From: Phycisphaerales bacterium UBA2396
Lineage (GTDB): Bacteria > Planctomycetota > Phycisphaerae > Phycisphaerales > UBA1924
NCBI GenBank assembly: GCA_002343325.1
Contig: DDSG01000053.1
Location: 1,340-15,300, forward strand
Length of the DNA stretch: 13,961 nucleotides
Reading direction: 5' to 3'
Each line of letters opens with the position of its first letter. The stretch's first letter is position 1. Under the pieces are notes generated by a model. That model was not told the DNA's origin, made no database searches, and saw only the letters and a list, made by a program, of their open reading frames with translations. Positions 13,879 through 13,961 of this stretch are shown piece by piece. Made by a program: the position numbers and the translations under genes.

Positions 13879-13961
13879 TCAGCGGTCCGGGGCGTTGGCA
13901 AGGCGATCGGCCAGCTCTCGGGCGTCGGCGTGTCCGAGCGCCTGGGCGCGGGCGGCGAGAC
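13879..13961 (-). CDS. C-terminal end of an unidentified protein, partial
   Basis: Reading leftward, an open frame comes in from the right edge and stops at TGA 13881-13879. The 26 or so visible residues are Ala/Arg-rich and helical, ending in RELADRLANAPDR, as seen at the ends of TPR-like or other helical proteins. Third codon positions are mostly C, as in the other - strand genes of this window, which supports coding. The family cannot be told. It lies 77 bases before the STAS gene on the same strand. Confidence 0.5.
   Translation of the reverse strand, partial: LAARAQALGHADARELADRLANAPDR

Overview
This 14 kb window is very GC-rich and densely packed with housekeeping and regulatory genes. 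It most likely comes from a planctomycete, probably of the Phycisphaerae type. The grounds are the gene mix: a bactofilin, small lipoproteins, an FHA protein ending in an acidic tail, a cysteine-containing DUF11/OmcB-like lipoprotein, a planctomycete-style MFS carrier and a partner-switching pair. The lineage is an inference from gene content and base composition; no rRNA or other marker is present. I see no mobile element, CRISPR array, tRNA or rRNA. Seventeen genes are supported, eleven on the + strand and six on the - strand; the first and last are cut by the window edges.

Layout. At 1-726 lie the end of a redoxin-like gene and, overlapping it, an ATP10-like thioredoxin-fold lipoprotein. 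A convergent SRPBCC gene follows (739-1299, -). Then come a bactofilin (1499-1972) with a good terminator, a DUF3568-like lipoprotein (2193-2579), an FHA protein (2679-3212, -), and a divergent radical-SAM HemW (3262-4593). Enolase (4651-5949, -) converges on HemW and diverges from a PhoU-like protein (6079-6822). A structured leader precedes the four-repeat DUF11/OmcB-like lipoprotein (7111-8688), which ends at a strong terminator. Soluble transhydrogenase SthA (8803-10218) and an MFS transporter (10244-11590) follow, each with a -10-like box only 7-8 nt before its start codon. A NarL/FixJ response regulator (11743-12402) has an unusual repeat-rich leader, and a Fur-family repressor (12444-12992) has an extra cysteine/histidine N-terminus. 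Convergent with Fur is a STAS antagonist plus anti-sigma kinase operon (13801 down to 12977), and the tail of an unidentified gene closes the window.

How it fits together. Most neighbours are independent housekeeping genes and not one pathway. Envelope functions (four putative or likely secreted lipoproteins or scaffolds) and signalling or regulation (FHA, PhoU-like, response regulator, Fur, STAS/RsbW) dominate. Clear operons are the redoxin/ATP10-like pair and the STAS/RsbW pair. SthA-MFS and response regulator-Fur are close, co-oriented pairs.

No defence system or obviously new multi-gene system is visible. The points most worth a second look are the competing hairpins before the response regulator, the N-terminal Cys/His cluster of Fur, the codon-usage break inside the DUF11 gene, the candidate leaderless promoters, and the G14 tract at the left edge.
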